Shown here piece after piece: positions 1 through 7,823 of a DNA stretch of 64,000 nucleotides. Within the stretch, counting starts at the first letter, position 1. Each line of letters begins with the position of its first letter. The stretch is from NCBI RefSeq assembly GCF_050717515.1, contig NZ_JBOITL010000025.1, positions 62,001 to 126,000 of the forward strand, written 5' to 3'. Origin of the DNA: Clostridium_AD sp050717515 (GTDB taxonomy: Bacteria; Bacillota; Clostridia; Clostridiales; Clostridiaceae). The translations under genes and the position numbers were made by a program. The notes under the pieces were generated by a model. That model did no database searches, was not told the DNA's origin, and saw only the letters and a list, made by a program, of their open reading frames with translations.

Positions 1-290
1 ACCAGAGATGTTATAAAGTGATGTTTTCCAATTAAACTATTAGCTAAACCATTAATTGCAAGATTATTACCTTCTGTTCCTCCAGAAGTAAAAATAATAT
101 TTTCAGAATTGCACCCTAATAATGCTGCCACTCTTTTTCGAGCTATTTCTAAAACTTCTTTTGCATTTTGGCCTACCTTATGAAAGCTAGATGGATTTCC
201 ATAATTATCATTTAGTAGGGGAAGCAGTTCAACCAGTACTTCTGAATCAACATGTGTGCTTGCATTATTATCCAAATAAATAGGAGTCAT
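1..290 (-). CDS. Cysteine desulfurase (NifS/IscS family), N-terminal part only
   Basis: The gene runs off the left edge; about 96 N-terminal codons are present, starting from ATG at 290 behind a GAAGGATG-like ribosome-binding site. The product begins TPIYLDNNAS and contains NYGNPSSFH and FTSGGTEGNNLAI, the N-terminal signatures of fold-type-I PLP cysteine desulfurases, which pass cysteine sulfur to a persulfide for Fe-S cluster or tRNA thiolation. The PLP lysine and the active-site cysteine loop lie outside the window, so IscS-like and NifS-like subtypes cannot be separated. Family assignment is firm. Confidence 0.85.
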   Translation of the reverse strand, partial: MTPIYLDNNASTHVDSEVLVELLPLLNDNYGNPSSFHKVGQNAKEVLEIARKRVAALLGCNSENIIFTSGGTEGNNLAINGLANSLIGKHHFITSL

Positions 291-373
291 TTTTGTTTGC
301 ACATCCTTCAAATTCAATAAGTTGTTCTATTTACAATCATAATATATGATGTTTTTAATAATAGGTTACATAA

Positions 374-395
374 ATAAAAAAAGTGCCAGGCACTT
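374..395 (-). terminator. Short hairpin with AAGTGCCAGGCACTT, terminator-like on the minus strand
   Basis: The palindrome AAGTGC-CAG-GCACTT at 381-395 is preceded on the plus strand by a run of A, so on the minus strand it reads as a hairpin followed by U residues. No minus-strand gene immediately to its right needs terminating, so it may instead be a small interspersed palindrome. Confidence 0.35.
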
Positions 396-538
396 GGTCA
401 AAAATATATTAGCTTTATTGGATATGTATAATGATTTGGAGTATATTATAATTAGAAACTTTTAATTTGATAAAGTTTTAGTATAACAACCTAAATGTAA
501 ATAATGGAAATGTTTAAATTATAAAAGGAGTGATTTAG

Positions 539-1276
539 TTGATTAAGCTAGTATTAATAAGACATGGCGAAAGCCTTTGGAATAAAGAAAATAGATTTAC
601 CGGTTGGACAGATGTAGATTTATCAGAGAATGGTTTAATTGAGGCAAGGAAAGCAGGTGAAATTCTTAAACAAAATGGTTATACCTTTGACATAGCATAT
701 ACTTCTGTATTAAAAAGGGCAATTAGAACTCTTTGGATTGCACTGCATGAGATGGATTTAATGTGGATTCCTGTATATAAGTCATGGAAACTCAATGAAA
801 GGCATTATGGCGCATTGCAAGGGTTAAACAAGACGGAAACTGCAGAAAAATATGGAGATGAGCAAGTTCATAAATGGAGAAGATATGTAGACGTAAGACC
901 ACCAGAACTTTTGAAAACTGATGAAAGATATCCAGGGAAGGAATTAAAATATAGTAAATTAAGAGAAGATGAGATTCCTACAACTGAAAATTTAGAGGAT
1001 ACTATAAAAAGGGTAATGCAGGAATGGTTTGGGGAAATAGCACCCAAAATTAAAGATGGTAAGAAGGTTATAATTTCTGCACATGGAAATACGCTAAGAG
1101 CATTAGTGAAATACCTGGATGACATATCTAGTGATAATATTGTAAATTTGAATATACCTACAGGAATTCCACTTGTGTATGAATTAGATGATAATTTGAA
1201 GCCTATTCGTCATTATTATTTAGAGCTAGATGGCAAGTTGCCTCAAGATGCAATTCCAAAAACATTCAAGGAATAA
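539..1276 (+). CDS. gpmA: 2,3-bisphosphoglycerate-dependent phosphoglycerate mutase
   Basis: This 245-residue protein has the normal length of dPGM and begins with the histidine-phosphatase signature LVLIRHGESLWN; the His of RHGE is the phosphorylated residue. RFTGWTDVDLSENG, LNERHYGALQGLNK and the second active-site His in SAHGNTLRALVKYL are all present. It interconverts 3- and 2-phosphoglycerate in cytosolic glycolysis. The start is TTG at 539, chosen because AAAAGGAG lies at the right distance and the motif begins within ten residues. It appears to be a single-gene unit. No missing residue was seen. Confidence 0.95.
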   Translation: MIKLVLIRHGESLWNKENRFTGWTDVDLSENGLIEARKAGEILKQNGYTFDIAYTSVLKRAIRTLWIALHEMDLMWIPVYKSWKLNERHYGALQGLNKTETAEKYGDEQVHKWRRYVDVRPPELLKTDERYPGKELKYSKLREDEIPTTENLEDTIKRVMQEWFGEIAPKIKDGKKVIISAHGNTLRALVKYLDDISSDNIVNLNIPTGIPLVYELDDNLKPIRHYYLELDGKLPQDAIPKTFKE

Positions 1277-1497
1277 AATTAGACTTGAAATACTAAAAAA
1301 ACCCTGGATAATCACATTAAAATGATGACCTGGGATTTAATATACACAATATTAAGTTTAATTAAATAAAAGGGTTGAAAGATGAGTATAATAATGTTAC
1401 TGTGGACATATATAACGACATAGTAATAGTAATATAGTCGATTTATGAATGTAATGAATAAACTAGGAAGTGAAAAAAATTAAAATGGAGGTGCAAT

Positions 1498-1722
1498 ATG
1501 ACAGAATCAAAAAATAAATTAGAAAATACAAAGGATAAAGTTGTGGGAAAAACCAAGGAAGCTGTTGGAAAAGCCACCGGTAACCAAGAAACGGAACTTA
1601 AAGGAAAGCTTCAGTACCAAAAGGGAGCTATAAATGACAAGGTTGACAACGTCAAAGATAAGGTTGCGGAAAAGATAAATGATACCTTAGATGAAAATGA
1701 AGAGGACAAAGGGAAGTATTAG
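1498..1722 (+). CDS. CsbD-like small stress protein
   Basis: A 74-residue, highly charged protein rich in Lys, Glu, Asp and Asn and free of Cys and Trp, with the amphipathic pattern of the CsbD family (NKLENTKDKVVGKTKEAVGKATG). In Bacillus the family founder is a general-stress protein of unknown molecular role. GGAGG sits seven bases before the ATG and a strong terminator follows, so it is a monocistronic unit. It is probably soluble and helical; the assignment is by composition and motif only. Confidence 0.8.
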   Translation: MTESKNKLENTKDKVVGKTKEAVGKATGNQETELKGKLQYQKGAINDKVDNVKDKVAEKINDTLDENEEDKGKY

Positions 1723-1763
1723 TCCTTCTTTCAAATAAAGATTTTTCATAGATAAAAAGACAT

Positions 1764-1814
1764 AAAAAAGCCTGTATCTAATTTATTTACTAATTAAGAT
1801 ACAGGCTTTTTTTT
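1764..1814 (+). terminator. Intrinsic terminator after the CsbD-like gene
   Basis: AAGCCTGTATCTTAATT-like arms (AAAGCCTGTATCT ... AGATACAGGCTTT) form a stem followed by eight T residues. Confidence 0.9.
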
Positions 1815-1900
1815 ATTTACTTTACTTAAATATACAAAAAGTTTAAAATTAGTATTAGATACAGGTTAAATTATTATTTGCGAAGGAGGTATAAGCAGTA

Positions 1901-3658
1901 TTGAACTCCATATTGAAAAATATACAGGAAGCGGTAATTAAATATGCAAATATTATATCCCAGATTCTTCAGGTAGAAGTTGAAATAGTAGATGATAATT
2001 TAATTAGAATAGCAGGTACAGGGATTTATAAAGATAAAATAGATGAGGATATATCAAAAGAAGGATATGTTTATAGAAAGGTTATAAAATCTGGAGAATC
2101 ACAAATTATATATGAGCCAGGAAAAGATAAACTTTGCATCCCTTGCCCTAAAAGAGAATTTTGCGGGGAAAAATTTGAAATGAGTACACCTATAAAGTTA
2201 AATGAGAATACTATAGGGGTAATTGGATTAATATGTAGTAGCAACGAGCAAAAGGAACATCTAATGGCAAGCTTTGATATATACATGGCCTTCCTACAGC
2301 AGATTTCTGAGTTTATAAGTAGTACCGCCTATGAAAAAAGAGAAAAAATGAGAACACAGACCTTGCTACAACTTCTGAATTTTGTTGTAGATAAAACTGA
2401 GCAGGGGGTACTTATACTAGACAAAGACAATTGTATTACAAATATAAATGAAAATGGTTTGAAAGAACTAAATTTATCAGGAAATTTTATAAATCACAGT
2501 GTTCAAATTAAGATAAGTGGAGATAATGTTTTTGATCTTCAGGAATACAAACTAATGGTAGATAAAGAGGTTTTCTTTGTTATTGGTAGCATACACCCTA
2601 TAAAATTTAATGAAGCACAATATGATAGGATGTTTTTCTTTCAAGATGCAAAGAAATTTAAAGAAAAGTTATCAAATTTTGCTGCCTTTAATAAAATAAT
2701 AAAGAGTGTGGACATTTTTGGTCAATCAGAACAAATTTTGAAATTAAAGCAAAAAGTTAAGAAAATTGCAATGTCTTCATCTACAGTACTTATAACTGGA
2801 GAAAGTGGTACTGGAAAAGAGATGTTTGCAAGAGCTATACACGATGAAAGTAACAGGAAGGACAAGCCTTTTATTGCTATAAATTGTGGTGCTATTCCAG
2901 ATATGCTTTTGGAAAGCGAACTTTTTGGATATGCAAAAGGCGCTTTTACTGGTGCAGATCCTATGGGTAAAATGGGCAAGTTTGAATTTGCCAGTAAAGG
3001 TACCATTTTGCTAGATGAGATTGGGGATATGCCTCTTTATCTTCAAACTAAACTTTTAAGAGTCTTGCAAGAGAGAAGTATTACAAGGATAGGATCAAAT
3101 AAAACTATTGATATTGATGTTAGAGTCATAGCCGCAACAAATAAAGATTTAGTAAAAGCCATAAGAGAAAACAAATTTAGAGAAGAGTTATACTATAGAT
3201 TAAATGTAATTCCACTTGAAATTCCGCCTTTAAGAGAAAGAAAAGAAGATATAAAACTACTTATAGAAACTTTCATTGAGAAATATTGCAATTTATTTAA
3301 TAAAAATTTTTTAGATATAAAATTAGGGGATGACATATGGCAAATATTCTATAACTATGAATGGCCAGGTAATGTACGAGAACTTGAGAATACTGTGGAG
3401 TATATTATTAATATGATGGGAACTGATGGTATAATAACAAAAGAAATTTTACCTAAAAGTATTTTTCATAATACATCTAATATCTTTAATAATGAAGATG
3501 AGATATATACACTAAAACATCTTGAAAAAAACGCAATAAAAAACGCACTGGAAAGATGCGGTGAAACCACTGAAGGTAAAAAAAATGCAGCTATAAAACT
3601 TGGCATAGGAATAGCAACATTGTATAGAAAAATTGAAGAATATAATTTATCAAAATGA
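1901..3658 (+). CDS. cdsR: Sigma-54-dependent transcriptional activator, candidate CdsR
   Basis: 585 residues starting at TTG 1901 behind GAAGGAGGT. The N-terminal 150 residues form a sensory region with a cysteine cluster C79-x2-C82-x5-C88; a PAS-like region follows (about 160-270). Next comes a sigma-54 AAA+ domain with Walker A GESGTGKE, the sigma-54 contact loop GAFTGA, LLDEIGD, and the arginine-rich PPLRERKEDI motif, then a Fis-type helix-turn-helix (about 540-582). The downstream gene encodes a fold-type-II PLP enzyme with a canonical -24/-12 promoter, matching the CdsR-CdsB cysteine-desulfidase arrangement described in Clostridioides difficile. The activator function is certain from domains; the CdsR identity and cysteine sensing are inference. 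Confidence 0.8.
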   Translation: MNSILKNIQEAVIKYANIISQILQVEVEIVDDNLIRIAGTGIYKDKIDEDISKEGYVYRKVIKSGESQIIYEPGKDKLCIPCPKREFCGEKFEMSTPIKLNENTIGVIGLICSSNEQKEHLMASFDIYMAFLQQISEFISSTAYEKREKMRTQTLLQLLNFVVDKTEQGVLILDKDNCITNINENGLKELNLSGNFINHSVQIKISGDNVFDLQEYKLMVDKEVFFVIGSIHPIKFNEAQYDRMFFFQDAKKFKEKLSNFAAFNKIIKSVDIFGQSEQILKLKQKVKKIAMSSSTVLITGESGTGKEMFARAIHDESNRKDKPFIAINCGAIPDMLLESELFGYAKGAFTGADPMGKMGKFEFASKGTILLDEIGDMPLYLQTKLLRVLQERSITRIGSNKTIDIDVRVIAATNKDLVKAIRENKFREELYYRLNVIPLEIPPLRERKEDIKLLIETFIEKYCNLFNKNFLDIKLGDDIWQIFYNYEWPGNVRELENTVEYIINMMGTDGIITKEILPKSIFHNTSNIFNNEDEIYTLKHLEKNAIKNALERCGETTEGKKNAAIKLGIGIATLYRKIEEYNLSK

Positions 3659-3745
3659 TAATTTATTATTCATTAACATTTTGAATGAATGAAATTCAGA
3701 CAATATATATTTTTATCATAATGATAATATTTATCATTATGATAT
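3647..3745 (+). promoter_or_regulatory. Three 15-bp palindromic operators (candidate activator-binding sites)
   Basis: TTATCAAAATGATAA (3647-3661, overlapping the activator stop codon), TTATCATAATGATAA (3713-3727) and TTATCATTATGATAT (3731-3745) share the consensus TTATCAnnATGATAA. They lie about 70-170 bases upstream of the -24 element at 3816, the usual distance for upstream activating sequences of sigma-54 activators. The last two copies also pair with each other as a perfect 14-bp inverted repeat followed by eight T, so they may double as a weak terminator for the activator gene. Confidence 0.7.
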
Positions 3746-3814
3746 TTTTTTTAAATTTTTTTAAAAAAAATGAGCAGGACTCATTGGTATCGGCTATGCT
3801 GCTAAGCAATGAGA

Positions 3815-3830
3815 TTGGCACAATTATTGC
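3815..3830 (+). promoter_or_regulatory. Sigma-54 (-24/-12) promoter
   Basis: TTGGCACAATTATTGC matches the consensus TGGCAC-N5-TTGC at every defined position with correct spacing. It predicts a start near 3842 and a leader of about 100 bases before the PLP enzyme gene. Confidence 0.9.
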
Positions 3831-3945
3831 GTGAATATTATAAATTAGTGGTAGCAAGTAGGAAAAGTAAACCACAGATAGACTTACTTATTAAAAATTT
3901 TGAAGAGAATAAATAAAATTATATATGCAAAGAGGAGGATTTTAA

Positions 3946-5433
3946 GTGAAAAATTTAATAGATTTAACAATCAATGAAGAGCAACTTAAAAAAACCGTGG
4001 AGAGTGCTAAAGAAAGAAATGTTGTTATACCAACTTTTGCTCAGATGAAGGACCCTAGTAAGATACCAGCAGAAATCAAAGAAAAACTTAAGACTACTGG
4101 TTTATGGGATATTGATCCTGTTAATTTGTTCAGAATTTCCTGGAAAAATCAGCCTGTGAAAGAGGGCGGACTATATAATGAACTGCCAAACTATATAGAA
4201 ATTCCTTCAGAAATATCCGGTGTTAAAGCAAGAATTTTTGCTATGGTTGGAAAGTATTTTCCTGTTGGATGCCATAAGGTTGGAGCAAGTTTTGCTTGCT
4301 TAGTTCCACGTTTAGTTACTGGACAATTTGATCCTACTTACCATGAAGCAGTTTGGCCATCAACAGGCAATTACTGCCGTGGTGGAGCATATAACTCTGC
4401 ACTGCTTGGGTGCAAAGCTGTTGCTATATTACCTGAGAATATGAGTAAAGAACGTTTCGACTGGCTTAAACAAGTGGCTGGAGAAGTTATTGCAACTCCT
4501 GGTTGTGAAAGTAATGTAAAAGAAATTTATGATAAAACTTGGGAACTTAGAAATACTAGAGATAACGTTGTTATATTTAACCAATTTGGTGAACTTGGCA
4601 ATCATTTATGGCATTATGAAGTAACTGGTAATGCTATGAACGATATTATTAAAGCTGAAGCTGGTGAAAATGGAAGATTTGCTGGTGTATGCTTAACATC
4701 CGGTTCTGCAGGTACACTTGGAAGTGGAGACTTTATGAAAGATCAATACCCAAATTCTAAAATAGCAGTTGGTGAAGCGTTACAATGCCCAACATTACTA
4801 AATAATGGTTTTGGTGATCATAGAATTGAAGGGATTGGTGATAAACATATTCCTTGGATTCATAACGTGAAAAATACAGATATGGTTGTTGCTATTGATG
4901 ATAATGATGCATTGGCTATGTTTAGGCTCTTTAATGAACCAACTGGTCAAGAGTATTTAAGAGAGAAGGGCGTTTCAGAGGAGTTAATTACTAAACTTGC
5001 ATATGTTGGTATATCTGGTGCAGCAAATATATTAACCTGTATTAAATTTGCCAAATACTATGAGTTAACAGAAAATGATATGGTAATGACAGTACTTACA
5101 GATTCAGCAGAAATGTATGGATCAAGACTAAAAGAAATGCAAACAGAAAGAGGCAGAGATTACTTAGAAGTTGATGCTGCCATTGACCATAACAGAAGTG
5201 TTTTAGGTCTTAGAACAGACAGTATGGAAGAGCTAACTTACCAAAGTAAAAAACGAATTCACAATCTTAAGTACTACACTTGGATTGAACAACAAAAATA
5301 CGATTTGGATGAGTTAAATGCACAATGGTATGACTATGATAATTATTGGGGAAAATTGCATCAAATGGGACCAGAACTAGATAAATTGATTGAACAATTT
5401 AATGAAAGAACTGGACTTGTAAACTCAAAATAA
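3946..5433 (+). CDS. cdsB: PLP-dependent fold-type-II lyase, candidate cysteine desulfidase CdsB
   Basis: 495 residues from GTG 3946 with AGAGGAGG seven bases upstream. VGCHKVGASFA carries the PLP Schiff-base lysine (about K111), and LTSGSAGTLGSGD is the glycine-rich phosphate loop, both typical of the threonine-synthase/cysteine-synthase fold. It is longer than ordinary cysteine synthases (about 310). The sigma-54 promoter and adjacent activator suggest a substrate-induced catabolic enzyme; by context it would split L-cysteine into pyruvate, ammonia and sulfide, as CdsB does in C. difficile. Fold and cofactor are visible in sequence; the substrate is inferred. A beta-elimination of another amino acid is the main alternative. 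Confidence 0.65.
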   Translation: MKNLIDLTINEEQLKKTVESAKERNVVIPTFAQMKDPSKIPAEIKEKLKTTGLWDIDPVNLFRISWKNQPVKEGGLYNELPNYIEIPSEISGVKARIFAMVGKYFPVGCHKVGASFACLVPRLVTGQFDPTYHEAVWPSTGNYCRGGAYNSALLGCKAVAILPENMSKERFDWLKQVAGEVIATPGCESNVKEIYDKTWELRNTRDNVVIFNQFGELGNHLWHYEVTGNAMNDIIKAEAGENGRFAGVCLTSGSAGTLGSGDFMKDQYPNSKIAVGEALQCPTLLNNGFGDHRIEGIGDKHIPWIHNVKNTDMVVAIDDNDALAMFRLFNEPTGQEYLREKGVSEELITKLAYVGISGAANILTCIKFAKYYELTENDMVMTVLTDSAEMYGSRLKEMQTERGRDYLEVDAAIDHNRSVLGLRTDSMEELTYQSKKRIHNLKYYTWIEQQKYDLDELNAQWYDYDNYWGKLHQMGPELDKLIEQFNERTGLVNSK

Positions 5434-5441
5434 GCCATAAG

Positions 5442-5490
5442 AAAAATAACAGAAGCTATTGCCTAAGGGTAATAGCTTTTGTTATTTTTT
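5442..5490 (+). terminator. Intrinsic terminator after the PLP lyase
   Basis: AAATAACA-GAAGCTATT and AATAGCTTTTGTTATTT arms form a long stem ending in a T run. Confidence 0.9.
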
Positions 5491-5679
5491 AGTAAGTAAA
5501 TAAAATTATGAGGAATTTGGGTTTTACCCCCTGAAAAATAAAAATATTTACGTATAAATAAATGGAGGGATAACTAACAAGGGATATTTAAATTGTGATA
5601 TGTCATGTTTAAAGACCTAGTTATCTTTATTATTAAGGTCATTAAGAGATTAATCTACATAGGGAGGACTAATAAACTT

Positions 5680-7050
5680 ATGAAAACATTCAATAAAATG
5701 AAATTAAAATCTTTACTACTTACACCACTACTGGTGGTTATGATGTCAGCACCTATAACAACTATGGCGGCCCAACCTACATTGAACTTAGGAACAACAG
5801 CAGGATTCGCTGTTTTGGCTGGATCTACTATTACTAATACTGGAACCACAACAATCAACGGAAGTGTGGGAGGAAATGTTGGACTATCTCCAGGTACTGT
5901 ATTCTCTGGTAAGGAAAGCGTAACAGTGAGTGGTGGTGCTGTACATATTGCCGATACTGTAGCAGTTAAGGCAAAAGAAGACCTGGTAACGGCCTATGAC
6001 GATGCAGTGGGAAGATTACCTGTAACTCGTATTCCTAGTGAACTTGGTGGGACTGTTTTAACTCCGGGCGTTTACGATTCAGCTGATGGTACTTTTCAGA
6101 TAACTGGAAAAGTAACCTTGGATGCTAAGGGTGATCCTGATGGAGTTTTTATATTTAAGGCTGCATCCACATTAATAACGGCATCAAACAGTAATGTTAA
6201 TCTCATTAACAGTGCTCGGTTCTGTCGAACATTTTGGAGCGTTGGAAGTTCTGCTACATTAGGAACAAACTCTAATTTTGTAGGACATATTTTAGCAATG
6301 GCGTCCATAACAGCCAATACTGGTGCAACCATTCAAGGACAATTGTTGGCAAGGAATGGTGCGGTTACGCTAGACAACAATACCATAACAAATGGGATAT
6401 GTGAGGCGGTAACAACTCCGATTCCAACGCCAACGCCAACACCAACACCAACACCAGAACCAACACCAACACCAACACCAACACCAACACCAGAACCAAC
6501 ACCAACTCCTGAGCCAGCTATTCTTCATGTAATTAAACATGTTGTTAATGATGATGGCGGAAAAGCAATTGCCTCGAACTTTAAACTACACGTAAAGACT
6601 TCTGGTAATGATATTGCCAAAAGCCCAGCACCTGGTGTTGAATCACCGGGAAATACATACACCCTAGCTGCAGGTACTTATTCACTTAGCGAAGATGTTT
6701 TTGCTGGATATACCGCAAGCTATAGCGGCGATAGTGATGCTAAGGGTAATATAACTTTAGCTCCTGGTGATAATAAAACCATAACCATAACTAACAATGA
6801 CATTGCATTACCACCAATTGTAAGCGGTAATGGAGAAGGAGGCCAACCGGTAGTTAATGCACCTGCTGTTGTTGCTCCGGCACCTGCTATCGTTACGGCG
6901 CCTGTGACCGTGGAGAGAGATGTTACAAAAACTGTTACAGGAGGACAACTTCCAAAAACATCAACACATTTGTACGAGCTACTCCTTTTAGGTGCTGTTT
7001 TAACAATGGGTGGAGCACTAGGCTGGAAAACCAGAAAGCGTTATGAATAA
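5680..7050 (+). CDS. LPXTG-anchored surface protein with ice-binding-like (DUF3494) domain
   Basis: With the ATG at 5680, preceded by GGGAGG, the product has 456 residues. A signal peptide (1-31, cleavage after TTMAA) is followed by a DUF3494 domain (about 33-240) with hallmarks NLGTTAGFAVLAGSTITNTG, GVYDSADGTF and SATLGTNSNFVGHILA, the beta-solenoid fold of bacterial and algal ice-binding proteins. A Pro-Thr repeat linker (245-283), a prealbumin-like/SpaA-type domain (288-375), a Pro/Val-rich stalk, and a sorting signal LPKTS (424-428) with hydrophobic segment and KTRKRYE tail follow. The last eight bases overlap a sortase gene, implying covalent attachment to peptidoglycan. Not every DUF3494 protein binds ice, so the activity is inferred. 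An upstream in-frame ATG at 5605 lacks a ribosome-binding site and would precede the signal peptide. Confidence 0.85.
   Translation: MKTFNKMKLKSLLLTPLLVVMMSAPITTMAAQPTLNLGTTAGFAVLAGSTITNTGTTTINGSVGGNVGLSPGTVFSGKESVTVSGGAVHIADTVAVKAKEDLVTAYDDAVGRLPVTRIPSELGGTVLTPGVYDSADGTFQITGKVTLDAKGDPDGVFIFKAASTLITASNSNVNLINSARFCRTFWSVGSSATLGTNSNFVGHILAMASITANTGATIQGQLLARNGAVTLDNNTITNGICEAVTTPIPTPTPTPTPTPEPTPTPTPTPTPEPTPTPEPAILHVIKHVVNDDGGKAIASNFKLHVKTSGNDIAKSPAPGVESPGNTYTLAAGTYSLSEDVFAGYTASYSGDSDAKGNITLAPGDNKTITITNNDIALPPIVSGNGEGGQPVVNAPAVVAPAPAIVTAPVTVERDVTKTVTGGQLPKTSTHLYELLLLGAVLTMGGALGWKTRKRYE
6424..6508 (+). repeat. CCAACA hexamer repeat encoding the Pro-Thr linker
   Basis: About fourteen near-identical CCAACA/CCAACG/CCAGAA hexamers encode (PT)n with occasional PE. 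Such an array can change length by slippage in six-base steps without shifting the frame, altering stalk length. Confidence 0.85.
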
Positions 7051-7720
7051 AATAAAACAATCAAGGGGCAAGCACTCCTTAATTAGGATCTTATCCTTGA
7101 GTTTTATAGTATTTGGGATAGGTTGTATATCCTACGCAATATTCAATATATGGCCACAATCTGGATATTATGCGAATAATACCCAAGGAGGCTATGTTGT
7201 TCCTAATGTTGCTACGACAGAGATAAATAAGATAAAGGAAAACAGTGCGCGTCCTATAGAAACAAATCCTTCACAGGATATGTCAGCACCTAATAAAGCA
7301 CTTTACCCTGAACATATTGCGGAGGGTGATAATATTGGAAGTCTTAGCATCCCAGTTTTAGATCAGAAATTGCCTATCATTCAGGGCACAGGCGCAGCGG
7401 AACTTAAAAAAGGTGTGGGACATTTCACTCAAAGTGTACTTCCTGGAGAAGAAGACAATTGTGTTATTTCAGGGCATCGTGATACGGTGTTTAGGAAAAT
7501 AGGCAAGTTGAAAATAGGTGATGAACTTATTGTGCAAACAGCTGCGGGTAAATTCACCTATGAAGTAAGTGGCACGCGAATTGTTCATGAAAATGACAAA
7601 ACTGTTATCGTTCCTCTGGACCATGCAGTTTTGACATTGACAACGTGCTATCCCTTCAATTTTATTGGCTCTGCACCGGATAGATATATAGTCTCAGCAG
7701 ACCTCGCACAAAGTAGATAA
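7043..7720 (+). CDS. Class D sortase
   Basis: 225 residues; the ATG at 7043 lies inside the last codons of the surface protein, indicating translational coupling. An N-terminal membrane anchor (about 12-37) precedes the sortase barrel. The catalytic triad is visible: His145 in ISGHRDT, Cys202 in TLTTCYPF and Arg214 in APDRYIV. TTCYPFNFIGSAPDRYIV is characteristic of class D enzymes. It should cleave the LPKTS signal of the overlapping gene between Thr and Ser and join it to cell-wall peptide outside the membrane. Gene overlap makes it the dedicated sortase for that substrate; other substrates elsewhere are possible. Confidence 0.92.
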   Translation: MNKIKQSRGKHSLIRILSLSFIVFGIGCISYAIFNIWPQSGYYANNTQGGYVVPNVATTEINKIKENSARPIETNPSQDMSAPNKALYPEHIAEGDNIGSLSIPVLDQKLPIIQGTGAAELKKGVGHFTQSVLPGEEDNCVISGHRDTVFRKIGKLKIGDELIVQTAAGKFTYEVSGTRIVHENDKTVIVPLDHAVLTLTTCYPFNFIGSAPDRYIVSADLAQSR

Positions 7721-7725
7721 AATAT

Positions 7726-7778
7726 AAAACGCCAGGTGGGTTGCAGATTATATTGCAACTTGCCTGGCGTTTTTTTTA
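7726..7778 (+). terminator. Intrinsic terminator after the sortase
   Basis: AACGCCAGG and CCTGGCGTT arms with an inner TTGCA/TGCAA stem and eight T residues. Confidence 0.93.
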
Positions 7779-7823
7779 ACAACTCATATTTTTATAACTT
7801 GTCTTCTAGATTCTCAATTACAC

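Noticed and set aside
1309..1341. Hairpin after gpmA as an intrinsic terminator
   Set aside because: The arms CCCTGGATAATCA and TGATGACCTGGG pair imperfectly and no T run follows, so I do not list it.
5605..5679. Upstream ATG of the ice-binding-like protein gene
   Set aside because: It has no ribosome-binding site and would put 25 residues before a normal signal peptide; ATG 5680 has GGGAGG.
6424..6508. CRISPR-like array
   Set aside because: Contiguous hexamer units without spacers encode a Pro-Thr linker in frame; no CRISPR array was seen anywhere in the window.
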